Origin: Streptomyces ureilyticus
GTDB lineage: Bacteria > Actinomycetota > Actinomycetes > Streptomycetales > Streptomycetaceae
Assembly: GCF_011045025.1 (NCBI RefSeq)
Contig: NZ_JAAKZX010000039.1
Coordinates: 1 to 57,723 of the forward strand
Reading direction: 5' to 3'
Length of the DNA stretch: 57,723 nt
Shown here: positions 7,354 to 14,825 of the stretch, piece after piece
Numbering within the stretch: the stretch's first letter is position 1
Layout of the letters: each line of letters begins with the position of its first letter
Program-made: the position numbers and the translations under genes
Notes under the pieces: generated by a model
What the model was told of the DNA's origin: nothing
Database searches by the model: none
Seen by the model: the letters and a program-made list of their open reading frames with translations, nothing else

Positions 7354-8313
7354 TCAGGAACCGCCGTTGATCTTGGACTCGGTGACCGCGCCGTCCTCGA
7401 CGCCCCACTTCTTGACGATCTTCTCGTACTCGCCGTTCTTGATGATCGCGTTCACCGCGGCCTGCAGCGCGTCGCGCAGCTCGGTGTTGTCCTTGGCCAC
7501 GGCGATGCCGTAGGGGCCCGCCTCGACCTGGTCGCCGACGATCTCGAAGTGCTTGCCGCCGCCCGCGTTCTTCGTCGAGTACGCGGCGATCGGGAAGTCG
7601 GCGGAGACGACGTCGGCGCCCTTGGAGCGCATCCGGGTCTCGGCCTCGGGGTTGGTGGCGAAGTCCTCGATCTTGAGGGCCTTCTTGCCGTCATCCGTGC
7701 ACTTCTTCGCCTGGTCCTTGGCCAGGTCGTGCGAGAAGGTGTTGCGCTGTACGGCCATCGTCTTGCCGCACAGGTCGTCCCAGGTCTTGATTCCCTGGTC
7801 GTCGCCCTTGTTGGTGTACAGCGAGACGCCCGCGGTGAAGTAGTCGACGAAGTCGACGCCGGCGCCGACCTTCTTGCCGGTCTCGGAGTCGACGCCCTCC
7901 TGGCGGTCCTTGGTGTCGGTCATGGCCGACATGGCGACGTCGTAGCGCTTGGCAGCGAGACCGCCGATGAGCGCGTCGAACGTGCCGTTCTGGAACTCGA
8001 ACTTCACGCCGAGCTGCTTGCCCAGCGCGGCGGCTACGTCCGGGTCGATCCCGACCGTCTTACCGGAGTCGTCCCTGAACTCGACCGGTGCGTAGTTGAT
8101 GTCCGAACCGACCTTGATGACGCCCTTGTCGCGGATCGCCTTGGGGAGCTTGTCGGCCAGCGGAGCCGCGCTCGTCTCCGCGGTGTCCGAGTCGTCGCTC
8201 TTGGTCTGGTCACCGCAGCCCGTGAGCAGCAGGGCGCCGGCGACCGCGATCGCACCGACCGCGGCTATCCGGGAGCGCGAGGCGGTCGTACGACGGGTGG
8301 AGCTTGCGGTCAT
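7354..8313 (-). CDS. Amino-acid ABC transporter substrate-binding lipoprotein
   Basis: 319 aa. A positively charged, Arg-rich leader and hydrophobic stretch end in the lipobox LLTGC (lipidated Cys about residue 34), so the mature protein is anchored outside the membrane. The family-3 solute-binding fold shows VIKVGSDINYAPVEF, VGIDPDVAAALG and AMSAMTDTKDRQ. The last motif (normally T-x-x-R-x-x) includes the Arg that binds the substrate alpha-carboxylate. ATG 8313 has GGAGG 8 bp upstream. First gene of the importer operon. Likely substrate: a polar or acidic amino acid (family-level inference). Confidence 0.95.
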   Translation of the reverse strand: MTASSTRRTTASRSRIAAVGAIAVAGALLLTGCGDQTKSDDSDTAETSAAPLADKLPKAIRDKGVIKVGSDINYAPVEFRDDSGKTVGIDPDVAAALGKQLGVKFEFQNGTFDALIGGLAAKRYDVAMSAMTDTKDRQEGVDSETGKKVGAGVDFVDYFTAGVSLYTNKGDDQGIKTWDDLCGKTMAVQRNTFSHDLAKDQAKKCTDDGKKALKIEDFATNPEAETRMRSKGADVVSADFPIAAYSTKNAGGGKHFEIVGDQVEAGPYGIAVAKDNTELRDALQAAVNAIIKNGEYEKIVKKWGVEDGAVTESKINGGS

Positions 8314-8864
8314 GGTGATTCCTCCGGCGGAAGGGTGGAGTGCCGATGGGTCGACGAGAAACACACACCTTTGTGGGTGTCGCGACCTCGCGTGATGACG
8401 GCAATCTTGCCATTCGGACGGATCCCCCCAGGGTGCCCTCCATGTCAAAATCGGATAACGGGTGACCCCCGAACCGCGCTGGACCGGTCGATCTCGACCG
8501 GATCTTGTGCGGATTCTTTGCCTTCCGGCCGGAAGATCTTCGGTGCTTCGCGCGATGTGAGCGGCCGCCTCTGCGCGCTTGCGGCGCTCTGCTGACTTGT
8601 CGGAATGTGTCTGCGCATATGGGCACAAGTCATGTCAGCGTCATGTGACCTTCGTGTTATGGACTCGTCGGGGACGGCGTCCGTCCGGTAAGAAGGTTCC
8701 TTACACCCCTCATCCGGGGCTCAGGGCGCGTGTGCGGCGCGCCCGTCGCGTATGTGCCCGTACGTACCCGTACGTAGCCGTCACATCAGGGACATACGCG
8801 GTGCCCGCCCACCCCTCACCCGGAGTGGAACCCTCAACCGTTCAAGACTTAAGGGGTAAACAAA
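8314..8864. other. 551-bp divergent intergenic region (ABC importer / malic enzyme)
   Basis: No convincing gene is seen. For the importer, TTGACA on the minus strand (8448-8443) could be a -35. For malic enzyme, the region nearest the start contains a repeated CCGTACGTA element (about 8758-8780), CTTAAGG, and A-rich sequence before the GTG. A separate perfect palindrome lies at 8484-8501, and two copies of a GTCATGT motif near 8631-8648. The region is long enough for several promoters and regulators. Confidence 0.5.
8484..8501. promoter_or_regulatory. Perfect palindrome, candidate operator upstream of the ABC importer
   Basis: CCGGTCGA and TCGACCGG flank a 2-bp centre. It is about 35 bp upstream of the TTGACA (minus strand) of the importer's likely promoter, a usual place for an operator or activator site. 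The binding protein is unknown. Confidence 0.45.
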
Positions 8865-10088
8865 GTGGCAGCGGAGATCGTCAATCCTCGCAGCGACGGC
8901 AGTACGGATCAGGACGGCGGCGCCGAGCCTCTCGATTCCATCGACCCGGCGTTCGCCCTCCACCGGGGCGGGAAGATGGCCGTGCGGGCCACCGTTCCCG
9001 TCCGGGACAAGGACGACCTGTCCCTCGCGTACACGCCCGGTGTCGCGAAGGTGTGCAGTGCCATCGCCGAACAGCCGGATCTCGTCCACGACTACACATG
9101 GAAGTCGTCCGTGGTGGCCGTGGTGACGGACGGTACGGCCGTGCTCGGGCTCGGCGACATCGGCCCCGAGGCCTCCCTCCCCGTGATGGAGGGCAAGGCG
9201 ATTCTGTTCAAGCAGTTCGGTGGGGTCGACGCGGTGCCGATCGCTCTGGGCACGACGGACACCGACGAGATCATCGAGACCGTGGTGCGGCTCGCGCCGT
9301 CCTTCGGCGGGGTCAACCTGGAGGACATCTCGGCGCCCCGATGCTTCGAGATCGAGCGGCGGCTGCAGGAGCGGCTGGACATTCCGGTCTTCCACGACGA
9401 CCAGCACGGGACCGCTGTCGTCACGCTGGCCGCCCTCAGGAACGCGGCTCGGCTGACGGGGCGGTCGCTGGGTGAGCTGCGTGCGGTGATCTCCGGTGCG
9501 GGGGCGGCGGGCGTCGCCATCGCCAAGTTCCTGCTCGAGGCGGGGCTCGGGGATGTCGCGGTCGCGGACCGCAAGGGTGTCGTGTCCGAGGACCGGGACG
9601 ATCTGACGCCGGTCAAGCGGGAGCTTGCCTCGCTGACCAACAAGGCAGGGTTGTCGGGGTCGTTGGAGGCCGCGCTCGCCGGTGCCGATGTCTTCATCGG
9701 GGTGTCCGGCGGTACGGTTCCGGAGCCGGCCGTCGCTTCCATGGCCGAGGGTGCGTTCGTGTTCGCGATGGCCAACCCGAACCCCGAGGTGCACCCCGAC
9801 GTCGCGCACAAGTACGCGGCGGTGGTGGCGACCGGGCGGTCCGACTACCCCAACCAGATCAACAATGTGCTGGCGTTTCCCGGGATCTTCGCGGGGGCGC
9901 TTCAGGTGCGGGCGTCTCGGATCACCGAGGGGATGAAGATCGCCGCCGCGGAGGCGCTGGCCGCTGTCGTGGGCGACGACCTTGCCGCCGATTACGTCAT
10001 CCCGTCGCCGTTCGACGAGCGGGTTGCTCCCGCGGTCACTGCGGCGGTCGCTGCGGCGGCCCGGGCCGAGGGTGTGGCTCGGCGCTGA
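8865..10088 (+). CDS. Malic enzyme (oxaloacetate-decarboxylating malate dehydrogenase)
   Basis: 407 aa, the short bacterial form. Catalytic Tyr in LAYTPGVAKVC, catalytic Lys in VMEGKAILFKQFGG, metal-binding FHDDQHGTAVV, and a Rossmann motif GAGAAGVAIAKFLLEAG. Converts malate to pyruvate and CO2, giving NAD(P)H in the cytoplasm. From memory, S. coelicolor has two such enzymes, and the one near sodN and lon is the NADP-dependent form linked to lipid supply; coenzyme choice cannot be settled from this text. GTG 8865 follows a weak AAGGGG. Transcribed alone. Confidence 0.93.
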   Translation: MAAEIVNPRSDGSTDQDGGAEPLDSIDPAFALHRGGKMAVRATVPVRDKDDLSLAYTPGVAKVCSAIAEQPDLVHDYTWKSSVVAVVTDGTAVLGLGDIGPEASLPVMEGKAILFKQFGGVDAVPIALGTTDTDEIIETVVRLAPSFGGVNLEDISAPRCFEIERRLQERLDIPVFHDDQHGTAVVTLAALRNAARLTGRSLGELRAVISGAGAAGVAIAKFLLEAGLGDVAVADRKGVVSEDRDDLTPVKRELASLTNKAGLSGSLEAALAGADVFIGVSGGTVPEPAVASMAEGAFVFAMANPNPEVHPDVAHKYAAVVATGRSDYPNQINNVLAFPGIFAGALQVRASRITEGMKIAAAEALAAVVGDDLAADYVIPSPFDERVAPAVTAAVAAAARAEGVARR

Positions 10089-10312
10089 CCTTCGGCGGGT
10101 GGGTTCGTTGTCGGCTGACGGTCCGTCGTGGGTGCTCTCAAGGGGTGCGGGGCTGTGTCGATTTGCGGCTCCGCCGCGATGGGGGTCCCCCCACTCGAGC
10201 GAATTCGAGAGTGGGGGAGCGACCAGCCACGACGGGCCCGCAGTCGCCCGCGAAACCGAACCCACCGCCCCCATGGGCGCCCCGCTCGACCGCCGAGGGC
10301 TAGGGTCAGATC
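10089..10312. repeat. Intergenic repeat-family member (copy 1) with 42-bp palindromic core at 10179-10220
   Basis: The sequence GCGGGGCTGTGTCGATTTG, then GCGGCTCCGCCGCGATGGG, the 42-bp core, and GCGACCAGCCACGACGGG with CCGCAGTCG, recurs with few changes at about 57620-57692. Parts recur near 37072-37192 (opposite orientation) and 50468-50502. The core (10179-10220) matches 51271-51312 inside kdpA at 38 of 42 positions in inverse orientation. The ends of the core, GGGGGTCCCCCC and GAGTGGGGGAG, can pair into a hairpin. Resembles a REP-like non-autonomous element. Confidence 0.75.
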
Positions 10313-11278
10313 ATGTTTGCTGCATACGCTGCACGTATTGATCGGGACCAGCCGTTGGACGGGCTGGAGTTGGGGGAGCGGCCCGCTCCCGAGGCTCGGG
10401 ACGGCTGGACGACCGTGGACGTCAGGGCCGCCTCCCTGAACCACCACGACCTGTGGTCGCTGCGGGGCGTGGGCCTCCCGGAAGACCGGTTGCCGATGAT
10501 TCTGGGGTGCGACGCCGCCGGGGTCGACGAGGACGGCAACGAGGTCGTGCTGCACTCCGTGATCGGGCAGACGGGGCATGGGGTCGGACCGAAGGAGCCG
10601 CGTTCCATCCTCACCGAGCGGTACCAGGGGACGTTCGCGGAACAGGTCTCCGTACCCGTCTGGAACGTACTGCCGAAGCCCAAGGAGCTCTCCTTCGAGG
10701 AGGCCGCCTGTTTGCCCACCGCCTGGCTGACGGCGTACCGCATGCTCTTCACCAACGCCGGCGTACGGCCAGGCGACTCGGTTCTCGTACAGGGCGCCGG
10801 AGGTGGTGTGGCCACCGCCGCGATCGTGCTGGGGAAGGCGGCGGGGCTACGGGTCTTCGCCACCAGCCGTGACGAGGCGAAGCGCAAGCGGGCCGTGGAC
10901 CTGGGCGCCGTGGAGGCCGTGGAGTCCGGCGCCCGGCTGCCACAGCGCGTGGACGCGGTCATCGAGACCGTCGGGGCCGCCACCTGGTCCCACTCCGTGA
11001 AGTCGCTCAAGCCCGGCGGCACCCTCGTCATCTCGGGTGCCACCAGCGGCGACCGTCCCTCGCACGCCGAACTGACCCGCATCTTCTTCCTCGAACTCAA
11101 GGTCGTCGGCTCCACGATGGGAACGAAGGACGAACTGGAGGGCCTGCTGTCCTTCTGCGCCGCCACCGGCGTGCGTCCTGTCATCGATGAAGTCCTCCCG
11201 CTGGATCGTGCCCGTGAGGGGTTCGAGCGGATGGAGTCGGGCGAGCAGTTCGGGAAGATCGTCCTCACTGCCTCCTGA
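10313..11278 (+). CDS. Zinc-binding-dehydrogenase family (MDR) oxidoreductase, quinone-reductase-like
   Basis: 321 aa. The GroES-like N-terminal part has ASLNHHDLWSLRG and LGCDAAGVDEDGNEV. The Rossmann part has VLVQGAGGGVATAAI followed by VFATSRDEAKRKRA, where Arg/Lys after the beta-2 strand points to NADPH. The four-Cys structural zinc lobe of alcohol dehydrogenases is absent, so a zinc-free quinone/enoyl reductase role is likelier. Stands alone; malic enzyme upstream is separated by the repeat element. The substrate cannot be told. Confidence 0.88.
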   Translation: MFAAYAARIDRDQPLDGLELGERPAPEARDGWTTVDVRAASLNHHDLWSLRGVGLPEDRLPMILGCDAAGVDEDGNEVVLHSVIGQTGHGVGPKEPRSILTERYQGTFAEQVSVPVWNVLPKPKELSFEEAACLPTAWLTAYRMLFTNAGVRPGDSVLVQGAGGGVATAAIVLGKAAGLRVFATSRDEAKRKRAVDLGAVEAVESGARLPQRVDAVIETVGAATWSHSVKSLKPGGTLVISGATSGDRPSHAELTRIFFLELKVVGSTMGTKDELEGLLSFCAATGVRPVIDEVLPLDRAREGFERMESGEQFGKIVLTAS

Positions 11279-11310
11279 GGCGTCGGCCTCACACTCACCC
11301 GTCTCTTGCA

Positions 11311-11348
11311 CGCCCCTTGATGTCAATCTCGGTTGACATCAAGGGGCG
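11311..11348. promoter_or_regulatory. 16-bp-arm inverted repeat with embedded -35 (operator or terminator)
   Basis: CGCCCCTTGATGTCAA (11311-11326) and its perfect reverse complement (11333-11348) flank a 6-bp loop. The right arm begins with TTGACA, an ideal -35. It could terminate the MDR gene 33 bp upstream, but its place over the -35 of the next operon suggests an operator. Confidence 0.7.
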
Positions 11349-11349
11349 T

Positions 11350-11365
11350 GTCAACGTATGTTGAC
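11350..11365. promoter_or_regulatory. Second palindrome over the -10 region of the HTH/Clp-N operon
   Basis: GTCAAC and GTTGAC flank GTAT. TATGTT (11357-11362), 18 bp after TTGACA, is the likely -10, putting the transcription start near 11369, the ATG itself. So the first gene is probably translated from a leaderless mRNA, and a repressor bound here would block the promoter. Confidence 0.6.
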
Positions 11366-11368
11366 GTC

Positions 11369-11578
11369 ATGACCGAAGCAACAGATCTCGCCGAGCGCGC
11401 GGGTGACCGTGATCCGCGGATCGGGCTGCGGGCCGTCTCCGCCTTGCGGCGGCTGCTGGAGCAGCTCGAAGCGGTGCAGGTGCGCAGTGCGCGCAATCAG
11501 GGTTGGTCGTGGCAGGAGATCGCCGCGGAACTGGGTGTCAGCAGGCAGGCCGTCCACAAGAAGTACGGGAGGCAGTGA
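11369..11578 (+). CDS. Small helix-turn-helix protein
   Basis: 69 aa. An N-terminal amphipathic helix region (RAVSALRRLLEQLEAVQVRSAR) is followed by GWSWQEIAAELGVSRQAVHKKYG, a classic HTH of the kind found in sigma-factor region 4 or helix-turn-helix domains. Likely a DNA-binding autoregulator of this two-gene operon through the two palindromes upstream (inference). No Shine-Dalgarno precedes the ATG, in keeping with leaderless translation. The stop overlaps the next ATG (TGATG), so the two are coupled. Confidence 0.8.
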   Translation: MTEATDLAERAGDRDPRIGLRAVSALRRLLEQLEAVQVRSARNQGWSWQEIAAELGVSRQAVHKKYGRQ

Positions 11579-12165
11579 TGTTCGAACGGTTCACCAAGGA
11601 CGCCCGCGCGGTGGTGCTGGGCGCGGTCGAGCACGCCGAGCGGATGGGTGCGGAGACGGTCGAGGAGCAGCACATGCTGCTGGCTCTGCTCGACCGCGAG
11701 GGCAGTCGTGGGTCGTTCGCTCTCGCCTCTCTGGGGCTCGACCGTCAGAAGGAGTCGGTAAGGGAGGCCTTGGCCGAGGCGCGGCGACGGGGTGGGCTGT
11801 CGCGCGCCGAGGTGGACGCCCTGTCCGGTCTCGGTGTTGACCTCTCGGAGATCCTCTCCAGGGTCGAAGAGGCCCATGGCGTGGGTGCGTTGGGCGCCGA
11901 CGGGAAGGACAAGGGGCGCGGTAAGGGGTGGTGGTCCGGGTTCATCGGCGGGCATCGTCCTTTCGCTCGTGGGGCCAAGGGTCTTCTTACGGAGTCCCTG
12001 CGCATCGCTACCGCTCACAAGGACCGGCACATCGGTGACGAGCACCTCCTGATCGCCCTCACCTCCCGCCCCGGCGTCCCCGCGGAGGTGCTGGCCGACC
12101 ACGGCGTGACGTACGCGTCGCTGCGGCGCGTGCTCTACGGCGGCGGCGAGGCGAAGGCGGGCTGA
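11578..12165 (+). CDS. Clp N-domain protein without ATPase (adaptor-like)
   Basis: 195 aa. Two Clp-N repeats: residues about 1-70 (FERFTKDARAVVLGAVEHA, then EEQHMLLALLDREG) and about 120-190 (GAKGLLTESLRIATAHKD, then IGDEHLLIALTSRPG). Between them is a Gly/Lys-rich linker. No AAA+ domain exists, so it cannot be a ClpC/ClpA unfoldase; it may bind substrates, compete with ClpC, or serve as adaptor. Coupled to the small HTH gene and followed by a strong terminator, so the operon has just these two genes. Confidence 0.85.
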   Translation: MFERFTKDARAVVLGAVEHAERMGAETVEEQHMLLALLDREGSRGSFALASLGLDRQKESVREALAEARRRGGLSRAEVDALSGLGVDLSEILSRVEEAHGVGALGADGKDKGRGKGWWSGFIGGHRPFARGAKGLLTESLRIATAHKDRHIGDEHLLIALTSRPGVPAEVLADHGVTYASLRRVLYGGGEAKAG

Positions 12166-12180
12166 GGCGAAGGACCAACT

Positions 12181-12219
12181 GGGGTGCGGCGCCCGGCGCT
12201 TCCGCGGGCGCCGCACCCC
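12181..12219. terminator. Hairpin terminator between convergent genes
   Basis: A perfect 14-bp stem (GGGGTGCGGCGCCC with its complement) around an 11-nt loop lies between the Clp-N gene and the convergent padR gene. GC-rich without a U-run, usual in Streptomyces. Confidence 0.8.
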
Positions 12220-12232
12220 CGAGGGCCCCCGC

Positions 12233-13294
12233 TCAGCCCTTGGGGCGCAGTGCCACCCCTATGTGTGCCGCCGCCGTCGACAAGTGGCGGCGGCACTCCC
12301 GCAGTTGGTCCTCCGTCACGCCGTTGTCGCGGGCCGCGTCGCGGATGTCGTCGCGGAAGCGGTCCAGGAGGCGGTCGAGGTCGCGGGCGGGGTCGCCGGT
12401 CGAGTCGTCGTGTGCCCAGGCGGGTTCGTAGTCGGCGGGGAAGTCCTCGGGGGTAGCCGTGTAGTCGGGCTCCGGCGTCCGCTCCCTCTCCGGCCGGCCG
12501 GCGCCGGCGTCCTTCCCGAAGCCCTTGCCGAAGTCCTTTCCGAACTCGCCGAATTCCTTGGCCAGTTCGGAAAGGCCCTCCCGTACGCCCGTCGGCCAGT
12601 CGCCCCGTGCGAAGTGGTCCTGTACCTGGTCCTGGACGCGCTTGGCGACGCGCTGGAGCTCCTGGGCCTGGGCCAGTGCCCTCTCCTGCGCCTCCTTGGC
12701 CTGGCGGCGCGCCCGCTGGGCCTCCTCGCGAGCCCGTCGGCTCTCGTCCTTCGCGCGCCTGGCCTGTTCCTTCCACTCCTGCTTGACGCGGCGCATCTCC
12801 TCCTTCGCGGTACGCCACGCCTCCTTCTCCGTGTACTCCGTGGAGTCCCCGTAGGCGGCCTCGTGTTCCCCCCGCCATCCCTTGGCGCCGCCCGTGGTGG
12901 GCCCCCGGCGTGCCTCGCTCGCCGCAGCCCGCATCTCGCGGCGGAGGTCCCCTGCCGCGCCCCGTACATCGGCCCGGATCTCGGCGGCCAGCTCCGCGAC
13001 CGACTCGCGGATCTCCAGCTCCAGGTCGGCCAGTTCACCGCTGCGGTCGGCCAGTTCGGCACGTCCGGCGTCCGTGATCGCGTACACCTTGCGGCCGCCC
13101 TCGGTGGTGTGGGTGACCAGGCCCTCGGCCTCCAACTTGGCCAGGCGGGGGTACACGGTGCCGGCCGAGGGGGCGTACAGGCCTTGGAAGCGCTCCTCGA
13201 GGAGCCGGATCACCTCGTACCCGTGGCGTGGCGCCTCGTCCAGCAGCTTCAGGAGGTAGAGCCGCAGTCGTCCGTGGGCAAAGACGGGAGGCAT
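12233..13294 (-). CDS. PadR-family transcriptional regulator with long coiled coil
   Basis: 353 aa. The N-terminal winged helix is PadR: LRLYLLKLLDEAPRHGYEVI, then APSAGTVYPRLAKLEAEGLV, then GGRKVYAITDAGRAEL. Residues about 95-260 form a very long charged helix/coiled coil (repeated R/E/A blocks such as RRAREEAQRARRQAKEAQE), far larger than the usual PadR dimerisation helix. An acidic tail follows. It is 1 bp downstream of the DUF4097 gene, so co-transcribed. A palindromic ATATCG site before that gene is its likely operator. Confidence 0.9.
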   Translation of the reverse strand: MPPVFAHGRLRLYLLKLLDEAPRHGYEVIRLLEERFQGLYAPSAGTVYPRLAKLEAEGLVTHTTEGGRKVYAITDAGRAELADRSGELADLELEIRESVAELAAEIRADVRGAAGDLRREMRAAASEARRGPTTGGAKGWRGEHEAAYGDSTEYTEKEAWRTAKEEMRRVKQEWKEQARRAKDESRRAREEAQRARRQAKEAQERALAQAQELQRVAKRVQDQVQDHFARGDWPTGVREGLSELAKEFGEFGKDFGKGFGKDAGAGRPERERTPEPDYTATPEDFPADYEPAWAHDDSTGDPARDLDRLLDRFRDDIRDAARDNGVTEDQLRECRRHLSTAAAHIGVALRPKG

Positions 13295-13295
13295 G

Positions 13296-14219
13296 TCAGA
13301 GCCCCTTCTTGTCGTTCGGGCTGTCGGAGGGGGAGTCAGCGGGGCTCTTGTCGGATGGGACTGTGCCGGTGCCGGTACTGGTGTCCTTCGGTTCGGCGTC
13401 CCATGGCTCGTCCTCCGACGGAGGCCTCCGTAGCAACGCGATCGAGCCCGAGACCGTCGTCGCCTTCAGCTTTCCGGCGCCCGAGCCCAGGCGGCCGGTG
13501 ATCTTATGGGCGCCCCACTGGCCGCTGACCCGGAGGTCGTCGAAGGCGTTGGAGACGGTGCCGCTCGCGGTGTCGACCTCGACCTCCGCGTCCGCGGGGT
13601 GCGGCAGCCGGACGGCGATCTCCCCCGAGACGCTGTTCAGCCTGACGTCGGTGGGGCTGTCCGTGTCGAGGTCGACGATCATCGAGCCGCTCACCGAGTC
13701 CGCCCGCACGCTGGAGCCCGAGCCCTCTACGACGGTGAGGTCACCGGAGACGGAGTTGAAGCGCAGGTCGCCGGTGACGGCCTGGGCCTCCAGATTTCCG
13801 GAGACCGTGTCGGCGCGTACGGGGCCGGAGAGGCCGACGAGGGTCGTGTCTCCCGTGACTCCCTTCACCACCGTCGGGCCGTCGACCCCGGAGACCACGG
13901 CGGCGGCGCCGACCACGCCGACCTCCACGCGCGCAGGTGCCGGAATCGCCAGGGAGACCACCGCCTCTCGGCGCCAGCCCTTGCGGTCGAGCCACTTGAG
14001 GAAGCCCTTCCACGGCAGGTCCTCGTAGGCCACCGTGAGCGTGCCGTCCTTGTGGGTCACCAGGAGAGGTGGTCCCTCTATCTCGGTCACCTCTAGGCGG
14101 GTGGAACCCTCGTCCACCCCCACGACGTTCACCGTTCCGTTGACGAGGCGCACATGGAGCTCCGTCACGGGGTCATCGAAGATGAGCTTCTTGGGCTCGG
14201 CGACGGACCACTCGGACAT
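13296..14219 (-). CDS. DUF4097 beta-strand repeat (adhesin-like) protein
   Basis: 307 aa. Repeated beta-helix turns with VSG/TVSG/SVSGD elements (ADTVSGNLEAQAVTGDL, FNSVSGDLTVVEG, ADSVSGSMIVDL, LNSVSGEIAVRLP, DTASGTVSN) fill residues about 110-270. The C-terminus is Ser/Asp/Pro-rich and probably disordered. No signal peptide or membrane segment is seen, so it is cytoplasmic or peripheral. ATG 14219 has GGAGG 9 bp upstream; a longer upstream start is less likely. Paired with PadR, a common arrangement in actinomycetes; the role is unknown (envelope-stress sensing is often supposed). Confidence 0.88.
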   Translation of the reverse strand: MSEWSVAEPKKLIFDDPVTELHVRLVNGTVNVVGVDEGSTRLEVTEIEGPPLLVTHKDGTLTVAYEDLPWKGFLKWLDRKGWRREAVVSLAIPAPARVEVGVVGAAAVVSGVDGPTVVKGVTGDTTLVGLSGPVRADTVSGNLEAQAVTGDLRFNSVSGDLTVVEGSGSSVRADSVSGSMIVDLDTDSPTDVRLNSVSGEIAVRLPHPADAEVEVDTASGTVSNAFDDLRVSGQWGAHKITGRLGSGAGKLKATTVSGSIALLRRPPSEDEPWDAEPKDTSTGTGTVPSDKSPADSPSDSPNDKKGL

Positions 14220-14300
14220 GGTGCTGACCTCCTCGACGCGAACGAACGTGACGTTGCGGAACATCGCGACAGGGGGCACGGCCAACACCAGCCCAGACCG

Positions 14301-14343
14301 ATCGCGCCATATCGCGTCTTCCGTTATTCACGATATATCGCGG
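14301..14343. promoter_or_regulatory. Candidate PadR operator before the DUF4097-padR operon
   Basis: A palindrome CGATATATCG (14331-14340, continuing CGG) and a half-like copy CATATCGCG (14308-14316) lie 80-125 bp before the DUF4097 start. AT-rich ATATCG palindromes are common PadR-like operators. Autoregulation is inferred. Confidence 0.5.
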
Positions 14344-14400
14344 TCACGGAAAGTCAAGACACCCGTTCCGGTGATCTCGCAAGAGGTGAATGCGCAGGTT

Positions 14401-14470
14401 CGACGGGTCCCGACGGGTCCCGACGGGTCCCGACGGGTCTCGACGAGTCTCGATGGGTCTCGATGGGTTC
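14401..14470. repeat. Seven tandem 10-bp repeats
   Basis: CGACGGGTCC occurs three times, then CGACGGGTCT, CGACGAGTCT, CGATGGGTCT and CGATGGGTTC: seven units in perfect 10-bp register, drifting towards one end. It sits between the DUF6104 gene stop (14488) and the DUF4097-padR promoter region. The near-helical period could phase protein binding or bend DNA, or it may just be slippage. Confidence 0.85.
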
Positions 14471-14487
14471 GACGGGCGTCGCGAGTC

Positions 14488-14670
14488 CTACTCGTCGTCC
14501 TCGTCGTCGTCCAGCCGCGCCAGCCAGGTCGCCAGCCGCTCCACCGGCACCTCGAAGTCCGGGTTGAGATCGACGAACGTGCGGAACTGCTCGGCGAGCC
14601 ACTCGAAGGTGACCTCTTCCTCGCCGCGCCGCTTCTCAAGTTCCTCGATGCCACGGTCGGTGAAGTACAC
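14488..14670 (-). CDS. Small DUF6104-like protein
   Basis: 60 aa: starts (GTG)YFTDRGIEELEKRRGEEEV, ends LARLDDDEDDE. A conserved small acidic protein of streptomycetes with no known function, probably all-helical. GTG 14670 has AGGAGAG 6 bp upstream. The same frame is open far upstream but only as a shadow of the 2-oxoglutarate dehydrogenase gene, and a terminator stands between. No partner is evident. Confidence 0.8.
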   Translation of the reverse strand: MYFTDRGIEELEKRRGEEEVTFEWLAEQFRTFVDLNPDFEVPVERLATWLARLDDDEDDE

Positions 14671-14751
14671 GGGTGCTCTCCTGGGGGCGTAGGTCTGACG
14701 TCTCCAGGTTATGCGGACCCGGACCCTCGGCCGTACGCGCCCGGATACGCC

Positions 14752-14792
14752 GGAGGGCCCGGCACCGAGACGAACTCGGTGCCGGGCCCTCC
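14752..14792. terminator. Strong hairpin terminator after the 2-oxoglutarate dehydrogenase gene
   Basis: A perfect 18-bp stem (left arm GGAGGGCCCGGCACCGAG) with a 5-nt loop lies 34 bp past the dehydrogenase stop, separating it from the small gene downstream. Confidence 0.88.
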
Positions 14793-14825
14793 GGACGGCG
14801 CCTTTCAGCGACGTACGCCCGAGAT

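Noticed and set aside
8696..8790. tRNA or riboswitch in the malic-enzyme leader
   Set aside because: No cloverleaf or known riboswitch core is apparent; the repeated CCGTACGTA element is short and not part of a complex fold I can support.
14401..14470. CRISPR array
   Set aside because: Units are 10 bp with no spacers and no cas genes nearby.
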